Shown here: positions 7,912 to 15,160 of the stretch, in pieces
Position numbering within the stretch: the stretch's first letter is position 1
How the letters are laid out: every line of letters starts with the position of its first letter
Assembly: GCA_937952235.1 (NCBI GenBank)
Contig: CALFZM010000115.1
Coordinates: 1-37,261, forward strand
DNA length: 37,261 nt
DNA from: an uncultured Opitutia bacterium
GTDB taxonomy: Bacteria; Verrucomicrobiota; Verrucomicrobiia; Opitutales; Opitutaceae
Direction of reading: 5' to 3'
Position numbers and translations under genes: made by a program
The notes under the pieces: generated by a model
Told to the model about the DNA's origin: nothing
Seen by the model: only the letters and a program-made list of their open reading frames with translations
The model's database searches: none

Positions 7912-9015
7912 TCAGTCGTCGCGCCGGCTGCGGCCGCTTTCGCGCTCGTCCTCGTCGCGACCGCGACGCGGACCCCGGCCGATGTAATCGCGCTCGGTTT
8001 CATCCGGCGGACCCTCCTGCCAGTCGCGGTTGCGGCCCTGCGAACCGTATTCCTGCCCCCGATCGTAGCCCTCGCCCTCGCCCCAGCTGCGCGTCGGCAT
8101 GCGCGCGCGTTCGTCCCCACGCTCCTGCTCGTAGCCGCCACGGACCATGTCGGACATCCGGCCCTGCCGTTCCTGGCGCCATGGCTCGCCTCCGCCATGG
8201 CTGCCGCCATACCCGCCGCCGCGGCCGTAGTCCCCCCGGCCCGGATCGCGCCCGTAGTCACCGCGGCCACCTTCGCCGCCGTATCCACCGCGACCTTCGT
8301 CGCCGGCACGTCCGCGGAAGTCGCCGTAGGCCGAGCCGCCCCGATCGCCGCCGTAACCGGAGCGCGACGAACCTTCGTGGCCGTAGCCGGACTGGGAGCG
8401 CGAACCACGGCGATCGTCGTCGCGCTGATAGCCCTGCTCCCCACGGCCGCCCTGGGAGTATCCGGCGCCACCCGAGCGCTCGTCTCCCCGGCTGCGGTAG
8501 CCGCGGTCCTGCCGCGGGTCATCCCGGTAACCGCGGTCCTGCCCGGAGCCGTAACCCCGTTCCTGCCCGGAGCCGTATCCGGCACCGCGTTCGTAGCCGC
8601 CCTCCTGATACGAAGACGAACCCTCGCGGCTCTCATCGCGTTCGCGACCGTAGTCGCCCGCGCGCCGGGATGAACTCCCGCCCGCGGATTCCCAGCGTTC
8701 GTCGCGACCATAGCCGGAGGAGTCTTCGCGGCCGTATCCCGACGCATCGCGCCCGGAAGACTGATAGGAGTCGTAATCGCGCCGATCCTGGCGTTCGTGG
8801 CTGGCGCGGCCGCCGCGCGCGGCGATCTCGCGCCGTTCTTCAGGTGACATGGAGGCGAAGCCGCGACGGCTCGAGCCGCTGCCGCTGGAGGAGGACTGAC
8901 TGCCGCTGCGGCCACGGGATCCGCTCTGGCTGCCGCGGCTCGAGGAGCGACTGCCCGACGCTTGCGATTTCCGCGATTCCGAGCGCGAGGAGGAGGAGGA
9001 GGAACTACGAGACAT
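7912..9015 (-). CDS. KGG-motif protein with long Gly/Ser/Tyr/Arg-rich disordered region
   Basis: The chosen start (ATG at 9015) gives 367 residues; the open frame extends further upstream but that part has no protein-like composition. Residues 1-50 are nearly all Ser/Arg/Gly. Next comes a single KGG-type motif (FASMSPEERREIAARGG), as in GsiB/Con-10-like stress proteins. The remaining 290 residues are low complexity, with many GYG, RGY, YGR, RGG and SYQ steps, including short tandem units such as GYGSGQER/GYGSGQDR (24-nt repeats near 8530-8590). There is no signal peptide or membrane helix. KGG-motif proteins are linked to desiccation and general stress; the tail resembles RG/YG-rich domains of RNA-binding condensate proteins, which is analogy only. 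A strong terminator follows. No Shine-Dalgarno sequence is evident. Confidence 0.75.
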   Translation of the reverse strand: MSRSSSSSSSRSESRKSQASGSRSSSRGSQSGSRGRSGSQSSSSGSGSSRRGFASMSPEERREIAARGGRASHERQDRRDYDSYQSSGRDASGYGREDSSGYGRDERWESAGGSSSRRAGDYGRERDESREGSSSYQEGGYERGAGYGSGQERGYGSGQDRGYRDDPRQDRGYRSRGDERSGGAGYSQGGRGEQGYQRDDDRRGSRSQSGYGHEGSSRSGYGGDRGGSAYGDFRGRAGDEGRGGYGGEGGRGDYGRDPGRGDYGRGGGYGGSHGGGEPWRQERQGRMSDMVRGGYEQERGDERARMPTRSWGEGEGYDRGQEYGSQGRNRDWQEGPPDETERDYIGRGPRRGRDEDERESGRSRRDD

Positions 9016-9254
9016 AGGGTTTTTGGTTTTCGGGCCAGGCACATGCGCCGGCAGTCCCGCGGATCCCGACCCCCGCGGAACGTTGTTCTCTCGGCCGGTG
9101 CACGCTTGCACTCTAGCGCAGGCGCCAGCCCGCTGCCATCGGGCCGATCGTGGCCCGCGCGCGCCGCGGTTCTGCGCCGGCGGTGACGGGGTTCCGCCTG
9201 CGGGGCCCGGCGTTTCTTCCGACGGCAGCCGCGGCGCGTTTCCCGGAGGCTCCC

Positions 9255-9725
9255 TCACCGCGGCGCCGGAAACTGCGCCCGGATGATCCGGACCGCCGGG
9301 CGATGCAGGCCGGACGAACTCCAGCACATGTCCTCCTTCAGCCGGCACTCGATCCCGTGGTCGAAAAGCGAGAACATCACCGCGAGCACGCAGGCGTCGG
9401 TGTCGAGTCCGCAGACCGTGACGGCGCGGATCCCGCGCCGCTTGAGCCGGCTCACCTGCGCCCGCGTGAGCCCGTAACGCGCCACCTTGCGCATCACCAG
9501 GTCTCCCTGCTCGGGCCGGAGCAGCAGTTCCACGTCAGGCGAGCCGGGCGCGCAGCATTTCTGCTTGAGGAGGCGGCGGAATGCCGAACCCGGCGGATTC
9601 ACGTAGACGGTGAAGATCCGACACGGGAACCGCCGGGAGTAGCGGTCGAGCTTCTTCAGGAACGCCGGGGGCGGATCAAAGGCCCGCTGCACGTCGACGA
9701 TCATCAGGGCACGGTGAGGAGACAT
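9255..9725 (-). CDS. Cysteine hydrolase, isochorismatase family
   Basis: The protein has 156 residues from the ATG at 9725 (MSPHRALMIVDVQRAF); an upstream in-frame start is possible but adds sequence without family similarity. The catalytic triad of the family is readable: Asp in MIVDVQ, Lys in VMRKVARYG and Cys in VCGLDTDACVLA. The C-terminal helix region (CRLKEDMCWSSSGLHRPAV) is also typical. Family members hydrolyse amide or vinyl-ether bonds (nicotinamide, isochorismate, N-carbamoyl compounds); the actual substrate cannot be assigned. It is cytoplasmic. It is a single gene, flanked by the stress protein gene and by a repeat-containing gap. Confidence 0.85.
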   Translation of the reverse strand: MSPHRALMIVDVQRAFDPPPAFLKKLDRYSRRFPCRIFTVYVNPPGSAFRRLLKQKCCAPGSPDVELLLRPEQGDLVMRKVARYGLTRAQVSRLKRRGIRAVTVCGLDTDACVLAVMFSLFDHGIECRLKEDMCWSSSGLHRPAVRIIRAQFPAPR

Positions 9726-10295
9726 GGGGGCCGACACGATAGCGCGCGAGCGCCACGCCATGAATCAGGCGCACATCATCAGCCGCGGCCGGGGAATTCC
9801 CGGCGGGAAACCCGCCGCTCCGGAACCGCCGGTGCCGGCGGCGAACCATTCGCCGCATGAGGGGCTGGCACCACGCGAGATCCCGGTCATGGCCGGGGCA
9901 GCCTCAGGCCACCCCGGCCGCGGCGTTGACGCCCTCGAGGGTCACGCAAGGCCCTTGAACAAACTGGCGCCCTTTCCGGATAACCCGGCGCGGCGCACCG
10001 CTTCCACTCCGCGGGAACGCAACCCCGCATGAGCGGAAGCTTAGAGCAGCTTCAATAATTCTGTAGCCCGAACCTAAACGCAAAGTCGCAAAGGAACGCG
10101 ACGTTTCGCCAAGATTTCCTTCGCGAGTCTTTGCTCTCCTTCGCGTCTTTGCGTTTCGGATCCCGCCGTGATCGGCTACGTATTTCCTTAAGCCGATCTG
10201 GTCCTCCCGCGACCCTGCGGACCATCAGCGCACCCGCTCACGAAGCGGAAACGCGCGCCGTCAGGGCGCCACGATAAGCCTGCACCGCTTCGAAC
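9726..10295. other. 570-bp gene-free interval
   Basis: No convincing coding sequence lies here. The plus-strand open frame over 9724-10032 has no recognisable composition or start signal. The interval contains one copy of the dispersed palindromic element (10043-10193); the remaining sequence shows nothing I can name. Confidence 0.6.
10043..10193 (-). repeat. Dispersed palindromic element (MITE-like), copy 1
   Basis: About 150 bp, with arms CTAAACGCAAAGTCGCAAAGG and CCTTCGCGTCTTTGCGTTTCGG that can fold into a long imperfect hairpin. The ends are GAGCAGCTTCAATAATTCTG and TTTCCTTAAG. It is the inverse of the copy at 11980-12130 and also matches 24139-24258. No transposase is encoded. Confidence 0.8.
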
Positions 10296-10580
10296 TCACC
10301 CCCCGCTGCCCGGTGGGACGGAGGGCTCGGGCTCCACGTTTGCCGCCGGTGCGTCGGAATCCGGCGACTGCTCGATCAGTTCGGAGAACGCGAAACGCTC
10401 CGCGGACGGCAACGGCCCTTCGGCCTCCAGAACCCTGGCGATTGCGTCCGCCGTGGTCGGCACCGCCGTGAGGTACCAGATACGGCTCGCCAGTCGCTGG
10501 CGGACTTTCTCCGGCTGCGGGTCGCGTTCGATCAACCGCTTGGTGCGGCGGCGGATTTCTTCATCGGGCAGAATGATCAT
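10296..10580 (-). CDS. Hypothetical small protein
   Basis: The 94-residue protein starts at the ATG at 10580 (MIILPDEEIRRRTKRLI); the frame is open further upstream but the composition there is not protein-like. It has a charged helical N-terminal two-thirds (EIRRRTKRLIERDPQPEKVRQ…) and an acidic Pro-rich tail ending in PPGSGG. There is no signal peptide or membrane segment. I do not recognise a family. It lies downstream of the PepSY-like gene on the same strand, separated by a hairpin, and upstream of the repeat-bearing gap. Confidence 0.55.
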   Translation of the reverse strand: MIILPDEEIRRRTKRLIERDPQPEKVRQRLASRIWYLTAVPTTADAIARVLEAEGPLPSAERFAFSELIEQSPDSDAPAANVEPEPSVPPGSGG

Positions 10581-10645
10581 CGTCGGCTTGGTAGGGGAAA
10601 ACAATTGGACTGACCGGGCAGGATGCGGGTGCCCGGAATGAGGAC

Positions 10646-10674
10646 GGAATCCCGGCGCGGGCGCGCCGGGTTCC
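10646..10674 (-). terminator. Strong hairpin after the PepSY-like gene
   Basis: The stem CCCGGCGC/GCGCCGGG with loop GGGC is extended by GGAA/TTCC across a one-base bulge. It lies 22 bp beyond the stop at 10697 on the minus strand. No T-tract follows, so termination is plausible but not certain. Confidence 0.45.
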
Positions 10675-10696
10675 CTGGGGACTTTGATTCCTTGCG

Positions 10697-11530
10697 TTAC
10701 CCGCGCCGGCGCATCGCCGCTTCGGTCCGCGTATCGCGCACGATTGCGCCATCCTCGGACACATGCAGGAAGAAGCGGGACTCGCCCTCTCCGATCTCCG
10801 CTTCGTAGACGCGGCGACCGGCCTGGGTCTCGATATCGATGTCCCGGATCCAATGTTCGCCGGCCTCGCGCCGGATCGTCTCCTGCACGCGCGTGGGGGT
10901 GTCCTCGACTTGTGTGCCCATGAAGCTGCGCAGGGCAGCGCCGATCCCGGCGCCCAGGTTCGAGGCGGACTTCTCCTCCCCCTTCACCACGGCACCATCC
11001 GGGCCGAGGTGCACCTGCGGGTTCAAGCCCGGCTCGCTGAACTCCACTTCATAAATGGTGCGGCCTTCCCACTTTTCCTCATCGATGTCCGCGATGATCC
11101 TCCCGGCGGCCGCGCGTTTCGCCGCGGCTCGCACCGGTTCGGGCAACTGCCGGAACGCCAGGATGGGATCGGAGGAGAGTGACGGCCCGCGATACCCGTC
11201 GGCGCGGCTCCTCGCCTCGACCGACCTGTTCGGCACCGGGTCGGTGATCGCGGGACTGGGCAGGATTCCTCCGCCAAAAGCCGTTCCGTCCTCCGTGAAG
11301 CGGACCTGCGGGTTGATCGCGTTGTCGCGGTCAATTTCAACCTCGTACACGACCTCGCCTTCCACCATCCGCCGATCGACCGTCTTCGCCGGAGCGCCCT
11401 GGGACACCCGGTTGAGCGACTCGCGGACCGGCTTAGGCAGCTGATCGGCGTGGATACGCTGGGTCTGCGCGGCAACGGGCGCCAGGACTACCAGCGAAGT
11501 GAGAAGGGCAAGGCATGTCGTCTTTTTCAT
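10697..11530 (-). CDS. Secreted protein with three PepSY-like repeats
   Basis: The 277-residue protein has a clear signal peptide (MKKTTCLALLTSLVVLAPVAAQ, cleavage near 21-22). Three homologous units follow, each of the form LP-PVR…-(W/V)EG-(V/T)YEVE--…-NPQV-----DG: about 30-85, 126-182 and 210-268. The repeated pattern (amphipathic helix, then strands ending in a DG turn) fits PepSY-like domains, which are periplasmic or extracytoplasmic and often bind or inhibit peptidases. The ligand is unknown. It probably acts in the periplasm. The start is set by the signal peptide; there is no Shine-Dalgarno sequence. Confidence 0.72.
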   Translation of the reverse strand: MKKTTCLALLTSLVVLAPVAAQTQRIHADQLPKPVRESLNRVSQGAPAKTVDRRMVEGEVVYEVEIDRDNAINPQVRFTEDGTAFGGGILPSPAITDPVPNRSVEARSRADGYRGPSLSSDPILAFRQLPEPVRAAAKRAAAGRIIADIDEEKWEGRTIYEVEFSEPGLNPQVHLGPDGAVVKGEEKSASNLGAGIGAALRSFMGTQVEDTPTRVQETIRREAGEHWIRDIDIETQAGRRVYEAEIGEGESRFFLHVSEDGAIVRDTRTEAAMRRRG

Positions 11531-11677
11531 GGTACGGCAATAGACCGCTCGCCGGCGGATTGGATCACCGGAGCGGTCGCCAAACCCTCATCGGGCTATT
11601 TCCCGGGATCATGCCTGCAAACCGGTGAAGGAGCGGTCCCAGGGGAACGGGTCCGGTCAATCGCGGACAATATTTCC

Positions 11678-11764
11678 ATGGGTATAGAAACCATCCTGGT
11701 TATTCTGGGCCTGATCGTCGTCCTCGCGGCCGTCGTCCTTTTCGCCCGCCGCAGCGGCCGCTGA
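11678..11764 (+). CDS. 28-residue single-span membrane peptide (candidate)
   Basis: The short frame MGIETILVILGLIVVLAAVV followed by LFARRSGR is a textbook single transmembrane helix with a positive C-terminal end. It stops at TGA 11762-11764. It lies divergently, 147 bp from the PepSY-like gene. No Shine-Dalgarno sequence is evident. Such peptides are often missed by annotation; chance cannot be excluded for so short a frame, but a uniform hydrophobic run with R/K anchoring is unlike the surrounding GC-rich noise. Confidence 0.45.
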   Translation: MGIETILVILGLIVVLAAVVLFARRSGR

Positions 11765-11979
11765 ACCGCTCGCTGATATCCTGAAAAGGGATACCGCGTG
11801 ATTTGAGCGGCGCCGCCGAGGCCCCTTGCAGCCGCTCTGCTCCGTCGGAGTGGCACGCTCCCTCGCCGCCGCCCGTTCGTTGGCAGAGCCAGATGCAACA
11901 AGCGGGTCAGAATCTCGATTCAGGCGGACTCACGCCGTTGGACTTCAAAGCAGCCATGAGCACGGCCGCTCTGGAGCGC

Positions 11980-12130
11980 CTTAGGAAAACTCGCAGCCGC
12001 TCAAGGCGGGATCCGAAACGCAAAGACGCGAAGGAGCGCGAAGACTCGCGAAGGAAAACTTGGCGAAGCTTCGTGTTCCTTTGCGACTTTGCGTTTAGGT
12101 TTGGGCCACAGACTTACTGAATCTGCTCCA
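11980..12130 (+). repeat. Dispersed palindromic element (MITE-like), copy 2
   Basis: It begins TTAGGAAAACTCGCAGCCGC, contains arms GAAACGCAAAGACGCGAAGG and CCTTTGCGACTTTGCGTTTAGG, and ends ACTTACTGAATCTGCTCC. It is the near-exact reverse complement of copy 1, with similarity running through the whole unit. REPIN copy B starts 3 bp further on. Confidence 0.82.
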
Positions 12131-12132
12131 AA

Positions 12133-12229
12133 GGTGGATCGGCTTGTCCTCATGCCGCTGCGGACTGGCCTGTCGCACGTCAGCCGCCTGGGGACAGGCG
12201 CCTCCACCGCAACGGCATCGTTCCGGCTC
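12133..12229 (-). repeat. REPIN-like palindromic doublet, copy B
   Basis: Inverse orientation to copy A. The main hairpin is CAGCCGCCTGGGGACAGGCG, preceded by the degenerate half-unit GGTGGATCGGCTTG…GCCGCTGCGGAC. The flank CTCCACCGCAACGGCATCG matches copy A's flank in reverse complement. Confidence 0.75.
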
Positions 12230-12256
12230 AGTCCCACTCGCCGCGCGCGCCCCCCC

Positions 12257-12284
12257 AAAAAAAACGGCTTCCCGAAGGAAGCCG
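12257..12284 (-). terminator. Intrinsic terminator
   Basis: A perfect 8-bp stem CGGCTTCC/GGAAGCCG with a 4-nt loop is followed, on the minus strand, by eight uninterrupted T (A-run 12257-12264). It lies 40 bp after the stop of the Asn/Pro/Gln-rich gene and is the best intrinsic terminator in the window. Confidence 0.92.
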
Positions 12285-12323
12285 CTTTTCAGCGCGGGAA
12301 TCCGTTCCCTGCGATCCTACCCG

Positions 12324-12806
12324 TTACCGGTTACCGGATTTGCCGGGCTCGTTACCCGCCGTCCGCACGTCGCCTTGCTCGTTGCGGGACGGATGCCGCC
12401 GCTCGGGATTGCCTTCACCGCCCGCGGGACCGGGAGCATGTTCCGGATTGCGCGGCTGGCCGGTTTGGCCGGGATTCGGATTCGGTTGACCCTGGTTCTG
12501 ACCCGGCTGGCCCTGGTTCTGATTGGGATTGGGGCGCAGGTTCGCCGCACGTTCCTGCCCGCCCTGCCCCGTCTGGGTCGAGCTTTCTCCGGAGCTTCCG
12601 GGGCCGCGGTCGGTTTGCGTACGGCCCGAGTCGCCGGACGCGGATGGATTCTGACCCTGGTTTTGACCACGGTCGTTTTCCTTTTCTCCCTGCTGGGGCT
12701 TGTCCGCCGGCCGGCCAGTGGGATTCGATTTGTCGCCGCGACCAGGCTGGTCGCGCGGATTCTGCGTAGCAGGATTCTGAGGATTGGGATTCGGGTTGTT
12801 TGCCAT
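12324..12806 (-). CDS. Asn/Pro/Gln/Gly-rich hydrophilic protein, disordered
   Basis: The 160-residue protein is almost wholly Asn, Pro, Gln, Gly, Ser and charged residues, with short repeats such as NQGQPGQNQGQPNPNPGQ (about 93-115; 15-24 nt repeats near 12475-12540). There is no hydrophobic segment, signal peptide or fold signature, so it is predicted to be fully disordered and soluble. The strong terminator at 12257-12284 and the clean ATG support a real gene. Hydrophilin-like stress proteins have this composition, and it sits next to a trehalose-synthesis gene, so a desiccation or osmotic role is possible; that is inference. Confidence 0.65.
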   Translation of the reverse strand: MANNPNPNPQNPATQNPRDQPGRGDKSNPTGRPADKPQQGEKENDRGQNQGQNPSASGDSGRTQTDRGPGSSGESSTQTGQGGQERAANLRPNPNQNQGQPGQNQGQPNPNPGQTGQPRNPEHAPGPAGGEGNPERRHPSRNEQGDVRTAGNEPGKSGNR

Positions 12807-12917
12807 GCAGCGTTAGTTCCCGCCGGCGCACGCGCGTTCCCGAGCGGACGCATGACCGCAGCATGGGGGAACTTCCGTGCGGCTTTCCACGATGTACCGC
12901 CCCACGCGCCCCGTCCG

Positions 12918-14783
12918 TCACCTTATCCCGGATACGCCGCGCCACAGCACCGCGGCCGGACCGACCGTCGCCCCGGACGACTCGCCGCCGAAACGGGCCT
13001 CGTTGCTCGACAGCACCTGCTGCCACGGCCCGCCCTCGCCCGGCGGTTCCAACCTGGTTCCCGGCTCGAGGGAGAAGGTCAGCGACCACGCTCCGTCCGG
13101 ATGCCGCCACCGGATCATCGCGCCTTGGGTGCCCCAGGGGGAAACGTTCCAGGATGAACGTTCGCAGGACTGGAAGACCGGATGGTCCGCGCGAATCCGG
13201 AGCGCCTCGCGGTAGAGGGCCAGCAGCCCCGTGTGCGGCGGATGCTCGAGTTCGCTCCAATCGAGCTTGGCGCCATGGAAGGTCGTATCCGCCTGGGGAT
13301 CCGGCATCGCCGCGATGTCTGCGGCGGCGAAACCAACCCCGGGACGCTGGAACTCCGCCCTGCGGGCCGCGGCCATGTTCTGGCCGATCTCTCCCGGCAG
13401 GTCGGTGAAGAACGGAAAGGGCGTGCGCGCCCCCCACTCCTGCCCCTGGAAGAGCATGGGCGTGTAGGGAACGAGGCACAGCAGCAGGGAGACCGCACGG
13501 TAGTGCGCCGGCGGGATCGCCTCGTGCAGCCGGTCGCCCCGCGGCCGATTGCCCACCTGGTCGTGATTCGAGATGCAGAAGACGAAACGATGGGCCGGCA
13601 GCCGGGCGCCAGGCGTCCCCCGGGGGCGCTGCGTGGCCGGGCTCGGCTGGCCGTGAAAAAGCCAGCCGTCGCGCAGCGTGGCGACCAGTTCGGCCTGGCT
13701 GCCGGCATAGTGAGCGAAGTAGCTGGTGCGCACTCCGGTCAGGCCGACGCGCAGGACGTGATGGAAGTCGTCGGCCCAGACGCCGTCGACGCCCCAGCCG
13801 CCCGCCTCGCGGGGGGTGATCACCCGCGCCTCGTTGCGCTCGTCCTCCGCGATCGTGAATGCGCCGCGGGAGGAGGTCGCGGCGGCGACTTCGGCGACCA
13901 GGTGCGAAGCCGACGCGTCGTGGATCGCGTGGGTCGCGTCCAGCCGCAGCCCGTCGACGCGATACTCCTCGAGCCACATGAGCGCGTTCCGGAGAAAGTA
14001 ATGCCGGACGGGCCGCGAATGGGGACCGTCGAAATTCAGGGTCGCGCCCCAGCCGCTTTCGCGGTCGCGGTGCAGGTAGTCGTCGGAGTACTGCGGCAGA
14101 ACGTTGCCGATCGGCCCGAGGTGATTGTACACGACGTCGACGACCACCGCGAGCCGGCGCAGGTGCGCGGCGTCGATGAACGCTCGCAGCTCATCGGGCG
14201 TGCCATAGCAGCGCGCCGGTGCGAAGGACATGACGCCGTCGTAGCCCCAGTTCCAGCGACCGGGAAAGTCCGCCAGCGGCATGAGCTGGACCGTGTTGAC
14301 GCCCAGATCCGCCAGGTAATCGAGCCGCTCCCGGGCGGCGCGGAAGGTGCCAGCCGGCGTAAACGTGCCGAGGTGGAGCTCGTAGATCACACGACCGCAC
14401 AAGGCCGGTCGCCGCCATCCATGCGCCTGCCATGCGTAACGGCGCGGGTCGACGATGAGCGAGCGTCCGAACACGCCGTCCGGCTGAAACCGCGATGCGG
14501 GATCGGGCAGCCGTTCCACGCCCACCTGGAACTGATAGGTGTCGCCGGCGCGGGCCTGGGCGTCGTGCGCGACGAAGTAACCCGGCCCGCTGGCAGGATC
14601 GGGCGCGCACGCGACCTCACGTTCCTCCGCCCCCGTGCCGATCACCACGGCGAGCGCCGTGCATCGGGGGGCCCAGACGCGAAACGTGACGCCGTCGTCC
14701 GTCACAGTCGCGCCCAGCGGCGGACCGGCGATATCCGGCATTCCCGCGGGAAGGGCGCACGCAGTTGTACTCACTTGTGACAT
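12918..14783 (-). CDS. treZ: Malto-oligosyltrehalose trehalohydrolase
   Basis: The 621-residue GH13 protein has the expected N-terminal beta-sandwich (about 20-115, GVTFRVWAPR), the (beta/alpha)8 catalytic domain and a C-terminal beta domain. The readable catalytic and signature residues are VVDVVYNHLGP (D216, N220, H221), nucleophile D282 in VDGLRLDATHAI, acid E313 in IAEDERN and D408 in ISNHDQVGNR. YELHLGTFTPAGTF and LADFPGRWNWGYDG are typical of TreZ rather than of glycogen-branching or debranching enzymes. It hydrolyses maltooligosyl-trehalose to trehalose in the TreY-TreZ pathway; TreY is not in this window. It is cytoplasmic. The stop is 111 bp from the start of the disordered protein gene. 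Confidence 0.93.
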   Translation of the reverse strand: MSQVSTTACALPAGMPDIAGPPLGATVTDDGVTFRVWAPRCTALAVVIGTGAEEREVACAPDPASGPGYFVAHDAQARAGDTYQFQVGVERLPDPASRFQPDGVFGRSLIVDPRRYAWQAHGWRRPALCGRVIYELHLGTFTPAGTFRAARERLDYLADLGVNTVQLMPLADFPGRWNWGYDGVMSFAPARCYGTPDELRAFIDAAHLRRLAVVVDVVYNHLGPIGNVLPQYSDDYLHRDRESGWGATLNFDGPHSRPVRHYFLRNALMWLEEYRVDGLRLDATHAIHDASASHLVAEVAAATSSRGAFTIAEDERNEARVITPREAGGWGVDGVWADDFHHVLRVGLTGVRTSYFAHYAGSQAELVATLRDGWLFHGQPSPATQRPRGTPGARLPAHRFVFCISNHDQVGNRPRGDRLHEAIPPAHYRAVSLLLCLVPYTPMLFQGQEWGARTPFPFFTDLPGEIGQNMAAARRAEFQRPGVGFAAADIAAMPDPQADTTFHGAKLDWSELEHPPHTGLLALYREALRIRADHPVFQSCERSSWNVSPWGTQGAMIRWRHPDGAWSLTFSLEPGTRLEPPGEGGPWQQVLSSNEARFGGESSGATVGPAAVLWRGVSGIR

Positions 14784-15160
14784 ACGATGCGGGTGCCAGG
14801 AAACGACGTCGAGGTGCCGCTCGGGAAAGGCGGCTCGGGAGCCAAAGCGCGGACCAGGGAGGAGGAGCGGATCATGGGTGCGGCGTCAGGAGCGTGGAAA
14901 ATCCACCCACTATGCGGCCTTTGTCCGCCGGTCACCAGCGGAGCACGGCCGGACCGTCGCCCCGGGAACGAATCGACGTCCCACGAAAGAATCCCGACAG
15001 CGACACGCGCCCGCTCGGCGGGACGTATCACGTTCGCCGTCCGAGCAGGCGCACGGTGAGGCGGCTCTCCTCAGCCGCTGCGGAGAGATCCGCCGCCCGT
15101 CAGCCGCCGGGGACCGGCGGCTCCACCCCGGCTGAATCGTTCCGGCGACGCTCCCCCACT
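14784..15160. other. Intergenic region upstream of treZ
   Basis: No coding sequence is credible here. The stretch must contain the treZ promoter (its side near 14784-14900), but I see no clear -35/-10 pair. REPIN-like copy C occupies 15055-15146, just after the TonB-receptor stop. Confidence 0.5.
15055..15146 (-). repeat. REPIN-like palindromic doublet, copy C
   Basis: The degenerate left half GGTGAGGCGGCTCTCC is followed by the inverted unit CAGCCGCCGGGGACCGGCGG and CTCCACC. The right flank (GAATCGTTCCGGC) matches that of copy B. It lies 14 bp beyond the receptor stop. Confidence 0.7.

Noticed and set aside
7912..9015. Tandem repeats as a CRISPR array
   Set aside because: The repeats are short, irregular, in frame and encode GYGSGQ-type units; there are no equal spacers and no cas genes in the window.
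9016..9348. 111-residue N-terminal extension of the KGG protein
   Set aside because: The extension is Pro/Ala/Arg-rich noise with no family match; the ATG at 9015 begins the Ser/Arg-rich region naturally.
9724..10032. 102-residue plus-strand open frame
   Set aside because: Biased composition, no start signal and no similarity I can recognise; it overlaps the start of the cysteine hydrolase.
11803..12120. 105-residue plus-strand open frame
   Set aside because: It runs across dispersed element copy 2 and encodes repeat-derived Lys/Arg-rich sequence; not a gene.
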